Below, piece by piece: positions 1 through 9,144 of a DNA stretch of 64,000 bases; the first letter of the stretch is position 1; each line of letters starts with the position of its first letter. Under the pieces are notes generated by a model that saw only the letters and a program-made list of their open reading frames with translations, ran no database searches and had not been told where the DNA came from. A program made the translations under genes and the position numbers. The DNA is taken from contig JACRCV010000118.1 in NCBI GenBank assembly GCA_016218825.1, forward strand, positions 97,459 to 161,458, read 5' to 3'. This stretch comes from Deltaproteobacteria bacterium (GTDB lineage: Bacteria > Myxococcota > XYA12-FULL-58-9).

Positions 1-404
1 GTGAGCCAACGACGGGCGCCGCCCGCCAGGTGGCCGATGCCGGGGATCAAGACGATGGCGCACAGGAACAACGAGACCGCGAGGAACAACCCGGCGCGGC
101 GGTGCAAGAGCTCCGCCGAGGTCCGGGTCGCGACCCACAGGCCGACGAGCCCCAACACCGCCCAGCCGAGCTGTAAGCGCAAGAAATGCTCGGCGTCCTG
201 ATACGTGCGGGCCGCGAACACCGAGCTCGACGAGTACACCAGCACGATGCCGATGCCGACGAGCGCCGCCACCGCGCCGACGAGCCAGACGCACAGCGGC
301 AGACCCTTTCGCCCACCGCCGTGCCCCCGCGACTCCTCCCGCGCCATCGCCGCCATCGATCGCGACGTGCTGTCTCGACGCGAACGCACCACCGGCGTGC
401 TCAT
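1..404 (-). CDS. ftsW: Cell division protein FtsW, N-terminal part (runs off left edge)
   Basis: SEDS-family peptidoglycan glycosyltransferase or lipid II polymerase of the divisome in the inner membrane. Only about 134 N-terminal codons are present and the 3' end lies outside the window. The frame gives a basic cytoplasmic N-terminus, a first membrane segment ending in VLVYSSSSVFA, then EHFLRLQLGWAVLG and LIPGIGHLAGGARRWL, all characteristic of FtsW/RodA proteins. The ATG at 404 overlaps the murD stop as ATGA, which fixes the start and shows translational coupling. Position after murD is the usual dcw order, so FtsW is preferred over RodA. The N-terminal cytoplasmic tail, about 35 residues, is rather long and Arg-rich. 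FtsW is inferred from sequence and context; the catalytic Asp loop is not in view. Confidence 0.9.
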   Translation of the reverse strand, partial: MSTPVVRSRRDSTSRSMAAMAREESRGHGGGRKGLPLCVWLVGAVAALVGIGIVLVYSSSSVFAARTYQDAEHFLRLQLGWAVLGLVGLWVATRTSAELLHRRAGLFLAVSLFLCAIVLIPGIGHLAGGARRWL

Positions 405-1819
405 CGCTTGCCTCCCGCGAGGTCGTGCACCAGGCGCTTGAACTCTCGGCCGCGGTGCTTGTAGTCGGTGAACTCGTCGAAGCTCGAGCACGCCGGCGCC
501 AGGAGCACCACGTCGCCGGGGACGGCGAGCGAGACCGCGGCCGTGAACGCCGACCGCATGCCGGCACAGCGGCTGACCTGCAGGTTGGGCGCGAACGCCG
601 CGGCCAACAACTCCTGGGCCTCGCCGAACGCGATCACCGCCTTCACCTTGCCGGCGGCGGTCTGCACCAGCCGGCGGTAGCCGGCGCCCTTGTCCCGTCC
701 ACCGGCGAGCAGCACCACCGGTCGGTCCATCGCCATGAGCGCCACCGCCGCGGCGTCGTCGTTGGTAGCCTTGCTGTCGTTGATGTAGCGCACGCCGCCG
801 ACGTCGGCGACCAGCTCCAGGCGATGCTCGAGGCCGGTGAACTCCTGGTAGGCGCGGCTGAGCCTGGCGCCGGTCTCCGGCCGCAAGACCCCGAGCCCGT
901 AGGCCGCGAGCAGCGCCGCGAGCGCGTTCTCCCGATTGTGACGACCGAAGAGTCGGGGATGGGCGAGATCCATCTGACCGAGCGACGCGAGCCCGGCGGT
1001 CGGCGTCAGGACGTCGCCGCGGAGGTAGGCGCCGTCCCCCGGGAGCTGTTGCCTGGTGGTGGAGAACCACAGCGCCCGACCGCGCACGACGCTCGCCATC
1101 GCGACCACTCGCGGGTCGTCGGCGCTCAAGACCGCGACGCCGTCTTGGTCCATGTTCTCGAGCAGGCGGCGCTTGGTGAGCGCGTAGCTGTCGACGTCGG
1201 GGTAGCGATCGAAGTGGTCCGGGGTGACGTTGAGCATCACGCCGACGTCGGCGCGGAAGCGATAGGCGGTCTCGAGCTGGAAGCTCGACAGCTCGATCAC
1301 CGCGATCGCGGCCGGCGTGCCGCTCGCGACCCAGCCGGCGATCGGCTCGCCGAGGTTGCCGCCGACGAAGGTCTTCGCCCCGGAGGCGGTGACCAGCGCC
1401 CCCAACAGCGCCGTCGTCGTGCTCTTGCCGTTGGTGCCGGTGATCGCCGCGACCTTCGCCGGGAGGGGGTGCACGAGCTCGAGCTCGCCGCAGATCGGCA
1501 CGCCGCGGTCGCGCGCCGCCGCCACCGCCGCCTGGCGCGGATCGGCGCCGGGGGAAACGACGACCAGGTCGACGTCGGCGAAGGTGGACGGTCCCATCGG
1601 TCCGATACGCAGCTCGACGCCGCGCGCCGCGAGATCATCTTGGGCCGCCGCCGGCTTGAGGTCGGCGCCCACCACCCTGGCGCCACGAGTCACGAGCAGG
1701 GCCGCCATCGCCCGCCCGGCGATCCCGAGGCCCAAGACCCCGACGCGCCGGCCGCAGGGCGCGCTCAGGATCTCGTCGAGGCGACGCATCGCCTCCGGGC
1801 TCGAGTCGATGCGCGTCAT
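401..1819 (-). CDS. murD: UDP-N-acetylmuramoylalanine--D-glutamate ligase
   Basis: Cytoplasmic Mur ligase that adds D-glutamate to UDP-MurNAc-L-Ala with ATP. The 472-residue protein has the N-terminal UDP-binding Rossmann motif GVLGLGIAGRA (about 27-37), the Mur-ligase ATP loop GTNGKST at 128-134, the central NVTPDHFDRY block and the C-terminal LLAGGRDKG and LLAPACSSFDEF motifs typical of MurD. Length is close to the family norm. The ATG at 1819 overlaps the mraY stop (ATGA), and its own stop overlaps the ftsW start the same way, so it is part of one translationally coupled dcw transcript. Nothing unusual was seen. Confidence 0.96.
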   Translation of the reverse strand: MTRIDSSPEAMRRLDEILSAPCGRRVGVLGLGIAGRAMAALLVTRGARVVGADLKPAAAQDDLAARGVELRIGPMGPSTFADVDLVVVSPGADPRQAAVAAARDRGVPICGELELVHPLPAKVAAITGTNGKSTTTALLGALVTASGAKTFVGGNLGEPIAGWVASGTPAAIAVIELSSFQLETAYRFRADVGVMLNVTPDHFDRYPDVDSYALTKRRLLENMDQDGVAVLSADDPRVVAMASVVRGRALWFSTTRQQLPGDGAYLRGDVLTPTAGLASLGQMDLAHPRLFGRHNRENALAALLAAYGLGVLRPETGARLSRAYQEFTGLEHRLELVADVGGVRYINDSKATNDDAAAVALMAMDRPVVLLAGGRDKGAGYRRLVQTAAGKVKAVIAFGEAQELLAAAFAPNLQVSRCAGMRSAFTAAVSLAVPGDVVLLAPACSSFDEFTDYKHRGREFKRLVHDLAGGKR

Positions 1820-2964
1820 CTGAGCTTCAACGTCGCGAGGCCTACGAGCGCCAGCATGATGGAGACAACCCAGAAACGGACGATGATCTTGGGCTCGGGC
1901 CAGCCCTTGAGCTCGAAGTGATGGTGGATCGGCGCCATCTTGAAGATGCGCTTGCCGGTGAGCTTGAAGCTCGCCACCTGCAGGATGACGCTCAACGCCT
2001 CGGCGACGAAGACGCCGTGGACGATGACGCTCAGGAACTCGTTCTTGGTCAAGACCGCGATGGCGCCGAGCGCGCCGCCGAGCGCCAGCGAGCCGACGTC
2101 CCCCATGAAGACCGACGCCGGGAAGGTGTTGAACCACAGAAAGCCGATGCCGGCGCCGGCGATGCCGCCGCAGAGCACCGCGAGCTCGGCGGTGCCCTCG
2201 ACGTGCGGGATGTTGAGGTACTGCGCGACGTTGAAGTCGACCCAGACGCCGTTGGTGTTGAAGACCAGCACCAAACCGGCGGCGTACGCCAAGACCGCGA
2301 AGGTCACGGCGCTGACGATCGTCGGACCGATCGCCAGCCCGTCGAGGCCGTCGGTGAGGTTCACCGCGTGCGAGGTCCCGAGGACCACGAGGAGCGCGAA
2401 CGGCAGGTAGAGCCAACCGATGTCGGGGCTGAACCACTTCACCGCGACGAACGGCACCGACAGCCGGGTGTCGAACACCGCGGCGACCCCGCCGATGGCG
2501 CCGTCCTTCAACAGCAGCAGGGCGCCGGCGACGAGCGCGAACACCAGCGTCTGGTAGAGGAGCTTCTTCTTGCCCGCGAGACCCTTGGAGTCGAGGTGCT
2601 TCACCTTGCGGTAGTCGTCGACGAAGCCGATGGCGCCGAAGCCGACGAGGATCGCCAGCACCGCCCAGACCGAGTGGTTGGCGAGATCGGCCCACAGCAG
2701 GGTCGACACCACGACCGCGATCAGGATGAAGAGGCCACCCATCGTCGGCGTGCCGCGCTTCTTCTGGTGCTGCTCGGGCGTGTCCTCGCGCACGTTGCTG
2801 GCGCCGTTCTGGCGCTCGCGCAACAGCTCGATGAAGCGCGGGAACAGCCACAACGTCAGCACCAGCGCGGTGAGCGCCGCGCTCGGGATCCGGAAGCTCG
2901 GGTAGAGGAAGACGCGGAAGGGGCCGACCGTCTCTCGGAATGCGGTGAACAGGTGGTAGAACAT
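1816..2964 (-). CDS. mraY: Phospho-N-acetylmuramoyl-pentapeptide transferase
   Basis: Polytopic inner-membrane enzyme that transfers phospho-MurNAc-pentapeptide to undecaprenyl phosphate, making lipid I. The 382-residue protein shows the diagnostic MraY signatures: TPTMGGLFIL (about 72-81), the catalytic pair in FVDDYRKV (D116, D117), NLTDGLDGLA (about 202-211), FMGDVGSLALGG and the histidine-rich PIHHHFELKGW loop near the C-terminus. About ten hydrophobic segments are visible. Its start shares one base with the murF stop (TGATG), and its stop overlaps the murD start by four bases. Gene order murF-mraY-murD is canonical. Confidence 0.97.
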   Translation of the reverse strand: MFYHLFTAFRETVGPFRVFLYPSFRIPSAALTALVLTLWLFPRFIELLRERQNGASNVREDTPEQHQKKRGTPTMGGLFILIAVVVSTLLWADLANHSVWAVLAILVGFGAIGFVDDYRKVKHLDSKGLAGKKKLLYQTLVFALVAGALLLLKDGAIGGVAAVFDTRLSVPFVAVKWFSPDIGWLYLPFALLVVLGTSHAVNLTDGLDGLAIGPTIVSAVTFAVLAYAAGLVLVFNTNGVWVDFNVAQYLNIPHVEGTAELAVLCGGIAGAGIGFLWFNTFPASVFMGDVGSLALGGALGAIAVLTKNEFLSVIVHGVFVAEALSVILQVASFKLTGKRIFKMAPIHHHFELKGWPEPKIIVRFWVVSIMLALVGLATLKLR

Positions 2965-4379
2965 CAGGCACTACGTCCTTCCAGGTGCGCGACGACGCGC
3001 TCCATCCGCATGCCGCGCGAGCCCTTCACCAGGACCCAGTCGCCGGCCGTGAGCACGCGGTCGAGGGTCTGGCACAGCTCCGCGAGCGAGCCGCAGTGGC
3101 TGGCGTGTGCCCCCGCCTCGGTGGCGCCGCGGGCGATCTCGGCGGCGTGCTCGCCGACGGTCAGCACCAGGTGGACACCGGAGACCGCCGCGGCTTTGCC
3201 GACGCCGTAGTGGAGGGCCGGGGCGTCCGGCCCGAGCTCCAGCATGTCGGAGAGCACCGCGACCCGGCGGCCTTGGCTCAGCTGCGCCAGCGCCAGGAAC
3301 GCCGCCTGCATCGACGCCGGGTTGGCGTTGTAGGTGTCGTCGATCAGGTGGATGCCCTTGGCCTCGATGCGCACCGCCCGCAGCCGGCCGCCGGGCACGA
3401 CGACGCCCCCGATCGCGGCCTGGATCTCGCCCGCCGTCAGCCCCAGCGCCAACGCCCCGGCCACCGCAGCGGCGGCGTTCATCGCGTTGTGGGCGCCGAC
3501 GAGCGGGATCGTGAGCCGGCACGGCCGGCCGAGGACCTCCAGATCGACGCTGCTGGTCTCTCCTCGCAGCCGCTGGCCGACGACGCGAACGTCCGCGGCC
3601 CGGCTGCTGCCGAAGGTCAGCCGCTTGCGCGCCCCGAGCAACGGCACCGCCACCGCGGCCAGCACCGGATCGTCGGCGTTGACGACCGCCGTCGCCTCGG
3701 GCGACAACCCGGTGTACAGCTCCCCCTTGGCGCGGCCGACGTCGGCGACCGTACCGAGCCCCGACAGATGCGCCGGCCCGACGTTGGTGATCACGCCGAC
3801 GGTGGGCGCGGCGATCTCGGTGAGGCGGGCGATCTCGCCCGGCGCGCTCATGCCCATCTCGAGCACCGCGGCCCACGCCGCGGTCGGCCAGGCGAGCATC
3901 GTCAGCGGCAGACCGACGAGGTTGTTGAGGTTACCGGTCGTCTTGTGCACCGGGCCGCGCGCCGACAGCGCGGCGTACAGCAGCTCCTTCGTGGTCGTCT
4001 TGCCGTTGGAGCCGGTGACCGCGACCAGCGGTCGCCCGATGCGCCGCCGCACCTCGCGGGCGATGTCGCCGAGCGCCGTGAGCGTGTCTCTCACCACCAG
4101 CCGCGGGACCGACACCGCGCCGAGGTCGGCGCTGCCGCGCTCGTCGACCAGCACCGCGCGCGCCCCGGCGTTGACCGCCGCGGCGACGAAGGCGTGGCCG
4201 TCGAAGCGCTCGCCCCGCAACGCCACGAACAGGGACGCGGGCGGTAGGGACCTGGTGTCGGTCCCTACCGCCTCGACGCTCACCGGGAGCGCCCCTCCGA
4301 CAATCTGCGCCTCGGCGGCTCGCGCAAGCGCGCCGAGATCCCATGCTGCCATCTTCCCTACTTTCTGCTCGGCCTTCAC
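2964..4379 (-). CDS. murF: UDP-N-acetylmuramoyl-tripeptide--D-alanyl-D-alanine ligase
   Basis: Cytoplasmic Mur ligase that completes the pentapeptide by adding D-Ala-D-Ala. The 471-residue product has the ATP loop GSNGKTT at 123-129, NLNNLVGLPLTML downstream, the EMGMSAPGEI block specific to MurF, the central HNAMNAAAA motif and the C-terminal DDTYNANPASM motif. The ATG at 4379 overlaps the murE stop as ATGA and is preferred over an internal Met at residue 10. It lies between murE and mraY, in the standard order. Confidence 0.96.
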   Translation of the reverse strand: MKAEQKVGKMAAWDLGALARAAEAQIVGGALPVSVEAVGTDTRSLPPASLFVALRGERFDGHAFVAAAVNAGARAVLVDERGSADLGAVSVPRLVVRDTLTALGDIAREVRRRIGRPLVAVTGSNGKTTTKELLYAALSARGPVHKTTGNLNNLVGLPLTMLAWPTAAWAAVLEMGMSAPGEIARLTEIAAPTVGVITNVGPAHLSGLGTVADVGRAKGELYTGLSPEATAVVNADDPVLAAVAVPLLGARKRLTFGSSRAADVRVVGQRLRGETSSVDLEVLGRPCRLTIPLVGAHNAMNAAAAVAGALALGLTAGEIQAAIGGVVVPGGRLRAVRIEAKGIHLIDDTYNANPASMQAAFLALAQLSQGRRVAVLSDMLELGPDAPALHYGVGKAAAVSGVHLVLTVGEHAAEIARGATEAGAHASHCGSLAELCQTLDRVLTAGDWVLVKGSRGMRMERVVAHLEGRSA

Positions 4380-5905
4380 CTCTTCTGGCGATTCGATTCC
4401 GGTTCTGGAGACGGTTGATAGCCGGCGGCCGCGAGCGCCCGCGCCGCGTGCACCCGGTCGTCGAAGGGACGCTTCGTCGTCCCCACCTGCTGATAGGTCT
4501 CGTGGCCCTTGCCGGCGATCAGCACCACGTCACCGGGGCGGGCGGCGCCGCCCCCGCGCTCGATGGCCTTGGCGCGATCCGCCTCGACCAGATAGCCCCG
4601 AGTCTCGACCCGGTCGCTCGTCGCCGCGCCGGCGCGATCGCACCCGGCGACGATCGCGGCGAGGATCGCCTGCGGCGCTTCGCTGCGCGGATTGTCGCTC
4701 GTGACCACGGTCCAATCGGCGAGCCGCGCCGCGGTCTCGCCCATGACCGGCCGCTTGTGCGGATCGCGATCGCCGCCGCACCCAAAGACGCAGATCAGCC
4801 GCCCCCGGCAGAGCTCGCGCACCGTAGCGAGCGCCTTGGCGAGCGCGTCGGGGGTGTGGGCGTAATCGACGAGCACCACCGGGCCGCCCGCGGCCGGCAC
4901 CCGGTCCAGTCGCCCCGGGACCCGGGCGAGCGCCGCGACGCCGTCGCGGATGGCAGCGGCCGGGATCTTGAGGGCCACGGCGGCGGCGACCGCGCCGACC
5001 ACGTTCGCGGCGTTGAAGCGCCCGACCAACGGCGAGTGGATCGACAGCGGCACGCCCCGGCAACGGACGTCCACGTCGATGCCGTCCGCCGACAGCCGCA
5101 GGTTGGTGACCCGCACCGAGGCGGCGGCGTTGTTCGCGAGGCTGAAGCCGAGGACTTGGTCGGCCGGCAGACCACCGGCGAGGCTCGCGACCTTCGGGTC
5201 GTCGAGGTTCAACACCGCGGCGCCGTCCGCCTTCAGCCGCTCGGTGAACAGGCGCGCCTTCGCTGCGAAGTAGCGCTCGAGATCACCATGGTAGTCGAGG
5301 TGATCGTGGGTGAGGTTGGTGAAGATGCCGACGTCGAAGTCGACCCCGGCCACCCGCTCCTGCGCCAGGGCGTGCGAGCTCACCTCCATCGCCACCGCGC
5401 GGACACCGGCGTCGCGCATCGCGGCGAGCAGACGCAGCAGGTCCACCGACTCCGGCGTCGTCATCCCGGTCGCGGCGTCGTTGCCGGCGAAGCGGGTGCC
5501 GAGGGTGCCGATGATGCCGGGCCGCATCCCGGCCGCGGCCAATACGCTCTCCAGCAGATGGACGGTGGTGGTCTTGCCGTTGGTGCCGGTCACGCCGACC
5601 GTCTGCATCGCCGCCGCCGGGTCGGCGAAGAAGCGCCGCCCGATCTGGGCGAGGCTTTGGCGGCTGTTCGGCACCGCGATGGTGGTGGCGGAGCCGACGT
5701 CGACCGGCCGCTCGCAGAGCACCGCGACCGCGCCTTTGGCGATCGCCGCCGGCACGTGCGCGTGGCCGTCCGCCTGGACGCCGACCAGCGCCGCGAACAG
5801 CGCGCCCGGCTCCACCCGGCGCGAGTCGTAGGCGAGCGACCGCACCTCGACGTCCGGTCCGGTGACCACCGCCTCGATGCCCTGTGTCAGCTCGCGCACC
5901 TTCAC
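4376..5905 (-). CDS. murE: UDP-MurNAc-L-Ala-D-Glu--meso-diaminopimelate ligase
   Basis: Cytoplasmic Mur ligase that adds the third residue of the stem peptide. The 509-residue protein has the ATP loop GTNGKTT at 107-113, TNLTHDHLDYHG, the HTPDALAKAL block and, near the C-terminus, SDNPRSE. DNPR is the family signature for meso-diaminopimelate selectivity rather than lysine, so the wall is predicted to be of the usual Gram-negative DAP type. It starts 7 bases after the ftsI stop and overlaps murF by four bases at its end. Confidence 0.96.
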   Translation of the reverse strand: MKVRELTQGIEAVVTGPDVEVRSLAYDSRRVEPGALFAALVGVQADGHAHVPAAIAKGAVAVLCERPVDVGSATTIAVPNSRQSLAQIGRRFFADPAAAMQTVGVTGTNGKTTTVHLLESVLAAAGMRPGIIGTLGTRFAGNDAATGMTTPESVDLLRLLAAMRDAGVRAVAMEVSSHALAQERVAGVDFDVGIFTNLTHDHLDYHGDLERYFAAKARLFTERLKADGAAVLNLDDPKVASLAGGLPADQVLGFSLANNAAASVRVTNLRLSADGIDVDVRCRGVPLSIHSPLVGRFNAANVVGAVAAAVALKIPAAAIRDGVAALARVPGRLDRVPAAGGPVVLVDYAHTPDALAKALATVRELCRGRLICVFGCGGDRDPHKRPVMGETAARLADWTVVTSDNPRSEAPQAILAAIVAGCDRAGAATSDRVETRGYLVEADRAKAIERGGGAARPGDVVLIAGKGHETYQQVGTTKRPFDDRVHAARALAAAGYQPSPEPESNRQKR

Positions 5906-5912
5906 CTTCGCC

Positions 5913-7892
5913 TCATTGGTTCGCCAGGTTCAGACGCAGGCGCAGACCGCCGGCGCGCGCCGCACCCGGCGACGGATCTTGGCTCACCACCCTGCCGCTG
6001 CCGACCATCTCCAGGTTCAACCCGGCGCCGAGCTGGGCATAGACCCCCAGCACCTCGCGCGAGGTCATGCCCAAGAACGACGGCACCGTCCCGGGCGGCG
6101 CCACTTTCCGGCCGGCCGGAAGCGGCGGTCGGTTGTCGACCAGGGTGCTCTCGGCCGCGACCGGCGGCGCGACCGCTGCCGGCGGCGGGCCCGCCTGGCC
6201 CTCGGAGGGCACGACCCCGAGGAAACGCATCGTGCTCAGGCCGATCGACGCGAACACCGGCGCCGCGACCGCACCGCCGGTGTGGACGTCCTCGGGCTCG
6301 TCGATCGCGACCACGATGACCACCCGGGGCGCCTCGGCGGGGAGGTAGCCGGCGAACACCGCGACGTAGCGATCGGCGCTGTAGCCCCCGGCGACCGGAT
6401 CCGGCTTCTGCGCCGTGCCGGTCTTGCCGGCGACCCGATAGCCGGGCACCCGCGCCAACAACCCGGTGCCGTCGGCGCTGACGACCTTCTCCAACATCCC
6501 GGTCACTCGCGCCGCGGTCTTCTCGGCAAGCACGCGCCGCTCGGCGCGCACCGGCGGCGTCTCCACGGCGCCGTCGGGACGCAACACCGCCTGGATCAGC
6601 GTCGGCGGCAGATAACGGCCGTCGGCCGCCAGGACGCGATACGCGGCGCCGAGCTGCAGCGCGTTGACCGCGACTCCGTGACCGAACGAGATCGTCGCGG
6701 TCGACACCGTCGACCAGGTTTCGGCCGGGCGCAGCAGGCCTGCCACTTCGCCGGGGAGCTCGACACCGGAGCGCTCGCCGAAGCCGAAGGTCCGGAGCGC
6801 CGCGGCGAGGCGGTCCCGGCCGAGGTTGGCGCCGATCTTGGCGGCGCCGATGTTGGAGGACTTCGCGAGGATGTCGGCGACGCTCAGCCAGCCGTGCGGC
6901 TTGGTGTCGCGGATCGTGTGATCGGCGACGCGCATCGCCCCGTTCTCGCAGAAGAGGGTAGCGCCCGGCTCGATGGCGCGCGCCTCGAGGGCCGCGGCGA
7001 CGACGATGGGCTTCAGCGACGACCCCGGCTCGAACAGGTCGGTCACCGCCCGGTTGCGGCGCGTCTGGGCGTCGCTCTGCGCCGCCTGGTTGGGATTGAA
7101 CGCCGGCACCGTGGCCAGCGCCAGCACCTCGGCGGTGCCGACGTCGAGCACCACCGCGATCCCGCCTTTGGCGTGCGCCGCGCGGACCCCCGCCTCGAGC
7201 TCGGTCTGGGTGCTGTGCTGCACCCGAAGATCGAGGGTCAGGCGCAGATCCGAGCCGTCGGTGCGGCGCTCCGGATCGACGCTCCCCTTCAGGACCGCCT
7301 TGCCGCGCGCGTCCCGTACCGTCGGCACGACCTGCGGCTCGCCGGCGAGATCCGGGTCGAAGATGCGCTCGATGCCCTCGAGGCCGTGACCGTCGACGCC
7401 GACGAACCCCAACAGGTGAGCGGCGACCTCGCGGTTCGGGTAGAAGCGGCGCGACTCCTTGGTGATGCCGACGCCGTCCTGGTGCAGCGCCGTGACCTGG
7501 GCGGCGATCTCCGGGGTCACCTGGCGCTTCAGCCACACGAACAGCCGATCCCCGGCGAGCCGCTGATAGACCGAGTCGAGATCCAGACCGAGCACCGGCG
7601 CCAATCGCCGCGCCGCGGTGCGCGGATCGACGACCGCCGCCGGGTTCGCGAACACCGACGGCACGTCGACCGAGATCGCGAGCGGCTTGCCGTGACGATC
7701 GTAGACCTGGCCGCGACGCGCCGGCAGTCGCAGATCGCTCAGGTACTCGCCGCGCGCCAAGGCGGTGAGCGTGTCGTGCTCGAGAACCTGCAGCTGCACG
7801 GTCCGACCGACGACCAGCGCCAGGCCGGCGAACAGCACCACCGCGAGAAAGCGGCCGCGCGCGGCGAAGCGCCGCCGGTCGTGCCCGGTCAT
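5913..7892 (-). CDS. ftsI: FtsI/PBP3-type transpeptidase with C-terminal PASTA domain
   Basis: Class B penicillin-binding protein, the septal cross-linking transpeptidase. The 659-residue protein has one N-terminal membrane anchor (about 14-30), a PBP dimerisation region starting at RGQVYDRHG, and a transpeptidase domain with SSLK (nucleophile Ser291, Lys294), SSN (345-347) and KTGT (490-493). After a Pro/Ala-rich linker (about 565-600), a PASTA domain (about 603-657) ends the protein. PASTA repeats are familiar in Gram-positive PBPs and absent from the E. coli enzyme. The start at 7892 overlaps the ftsL stop (ATGA); a longer open frame upstream is antagonised by this overlap and by the family N-terminus. 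Confidence 0.95.
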   Translation of the reverse strand: MTGHDRRRFAARGRFLAVVLFAGLALVVGRTVQLQVLEHDTLTALARGEYLSDLRLPARRGQVYDRHGKPLAISVDVPSVFANPAAVVDPRTAARRLAPVLGLDLDSVYQRLAGDRLFVWLKRQVTPEIAAQVTALHQDGVGITKESRRFYPNREVAAHLLGFVGVDGHGLEGIERIFDPDLAGEPQVVPTVRDARGKAVLKGSVDPERRTDGSDLRLTLDLRVQHSTQTELEAGVRAAHAKGGIAVVLDVGTAEVLALATVPAFNPNQAAQSDAQTRRNRAVTDLFEPGSSLKPIVVAAALEARAIEPGATLFCENGAMRVADHTIRDTKPHGWLSVADILAKSSNIGAAKIGANLGRDRLAAALRTFGFGERSGVELPGEVAGLLRPAETWSTVSTATISFGHGVAVNALQLGAAYRVLAADGRYLPPTLIQAVLRPDGAVETPPVRAERRVLAEKTAARVTGMLEKVVSADGTGLLARVPGYRVAGKTGTAQKPDPVAGGYSADRYVAVFAGYLPAEAPRVVIVVAIDEPEDVHTGGAVAAPVFASIGLSTMRFLGVVPSEGQAGPPPAAVAPPVAAESTLVDNRPPLPAGRKVAPPGTVPSFLGMTSREVLGVYAQLGAGLNLEMVGSGRVVSQDPSPGAARAGGLRLRLNLANQ

Positions 7893-8188
7893 CGCCGCTC
7901 CTTGGCGTCTTTGGCCGGCGACGCCGCGAGCACCTGCTCGGCGCCGGGTGGCACCAGGCCGAGCTTGACCGCCAGGCGGCTCAAGTGATCGAGCGACTTC
8001 TCCGACGCCAGCTCGACCTCGAGCTGCTGCCGCAGGCGCACCAGCTCGGTGCGCCGGCCCATCTCCTCCGACAGCTGGTAACCGGTCTGCACCGCGTCGT
8101 TGTGGACCCAAACCCGGAACAACCCGACCGCGACCAACAACATCGCCAAAGACGCCCACATCAGCCTGCGCCCCAAACCCGTGAGCAT
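7889..8188 (-). CDS. ftsL: FtsL-like bitopic division protein
   Basis: Small bitopic membrane protein of 99 residues lying exactly where ftsL sits, between rsmH and ftsI. It has a basic N-terminus, one membrane helix (about 10-27) and a periplasmic stretch with heptad-like spacing (LRQQLEVELASEKSLDHLSRLAVKLGL), matching the FtsL/DivIC leucine-zipper type that joins FtsB and FtsQ in the divisome. FtsL is poorly conserved in sequence, so assignment rests on architecture plus position. The ATG shares a base with the rsmH stop (TGATG), and the stop overlaps the ftsI ATG. A longer in-frame extension upstream lies inside rsmH and is rejected. Confidence 0.85.
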   Translation of the reverse strand: MLTGLGRRLMWASLAMLLVAVGLFRVWVHNDAVQTGYQLSEEMGRRTELVRLRQQLEVELASEKSLDHLSRLAVKLGLVPPGAEQVLAASPAKDAKERR

Positions 8189-9144
8189 CACGAGCCCCTC
8201 GGCAATCTTTGCGCGACGCGCATGCGCGCGCTCGCGGCGCGCGGATTCGACGCCGACTCTGCGACCGTGGGCCGGACGGCGCGCCCCCCCAGGAGCTTCA
8301 GGGTCGGGACGAGCCCGCAGCGACAGACAGGCAAGGCGGGAGGGCAGCGGCAGGGATTGGCGGCTCTGCGCAGCGCGCTCTTCACCGCGCGATCTTCGAG
8401 GGAGTGGAAGCTGATCACGATCACGACGCCGTTGTCGGCAAGGATCTGCGGCACCACGTCGAGCCACGATTGAATCTCCTCGAGCTCCTGGTTGACGTAC
8501 ATTCGCAGCGCTTGGAAGGTGCGGGTGGCGGGATCGAGCCCGTCCTTGCTCTTCGGCACCACGCGCCGCACCAGCGCCGCGAGCGCGTCGGTCGTCTGCG
8601 GCCGCGCCTCGTGGATGGCGCGCGCCACCCTGGTCGCGTAGCGCTCCTCGCCGAGGTCGCGGATGATGGCGGCGAGCGTCTGCAGGTCGAGCTCGCCCAA
8701 GAGCTCGGCCACCGGCCGCCCGGCGCTCGGATCCATCCGCATGTCGAGCGGTGCGGCGCTCCTGAACGAGAAGCCGCGCGCCGGGTGATCGAGCTGGTGC
8801 GACGAGACCCCGAGATCGGCGAGCAGCAGATCCGCGGTCGACAGGCCGCGGGCGCCCAACGTCTGCACGATCTCCGACAGCCGGCTGTGTGCGACCGCCG
8901 CCCGGGAGCCGAACGCCGCGAGCCGCGCCGACGCCGCCTGCACCGCGGCCGGATCGCGGTCGAGCCCCAAGAGCTCCGCCTCTTTGAGCGCGGTGAGGAG
9001 CGCCGCCGCGTGCCCGCCGCCGCCGACCGTCGCGTCGACGATGCGCCGCGGCCGGTGCGCCAGAGCGATGTCGACCACCTCGGCCTCGAGGACCGGCTTG
9101 TGGGCGAAGCCCGAGGCGTGCTCGTTCGGCACCAAGGTTCGCAT
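8188..9144 (-). CDS. rsmH: 16S rRNA (cytosine-1402-N4)-methyltransferase RsmH (MraW)
   Basis: SAM-dependent methyltransferase acting on C1402 of 16S rRNA. The 318-residue product begins MRTLVPNEHASGFAHKPVL, the HxPVL start typical of the family, followed by the SAM motif DATVGGGGH (about 37-45). Downstream are LLADLGVSSHQLD, the GFSFR block, and the late VVISFHSLEDRAVK and CGLVPTLKLL regions typical of MraW. Its start overlaps the mraZ stop by one base (TGATG) and its stop overlaps ftsL in the same manner, so it is strictly coupled. Length and motifs are normal. Confidence 0.96.
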   Translation of the reverse strand: MRTLVPNEHASGFAHKPVLEAEVVDIALAHRPRRIVDATVGGGGHAAALLTALKEAELLGLDRDPAAVQAASARLAAFGSRAAVAHSRLSEIVQTLGARGLSTADLLLADLGVSSHQLDHPARGFSFRSAAPLDMRMDPSAGRPVAELLGELDLQTLAAIIRDLGEERYATRVARAIHEARPQTTDALAALVRRVVPKSKDGLDPATRTFQALRMYVNQELEEIQSWLDVVPQILADNGVVIVISFHSLEDRAVKSALRRAANPCRCPPALPVCRCGLVPTLKLLGGRAVRPTVAESASNPRAASARMRVAQRLPRGS

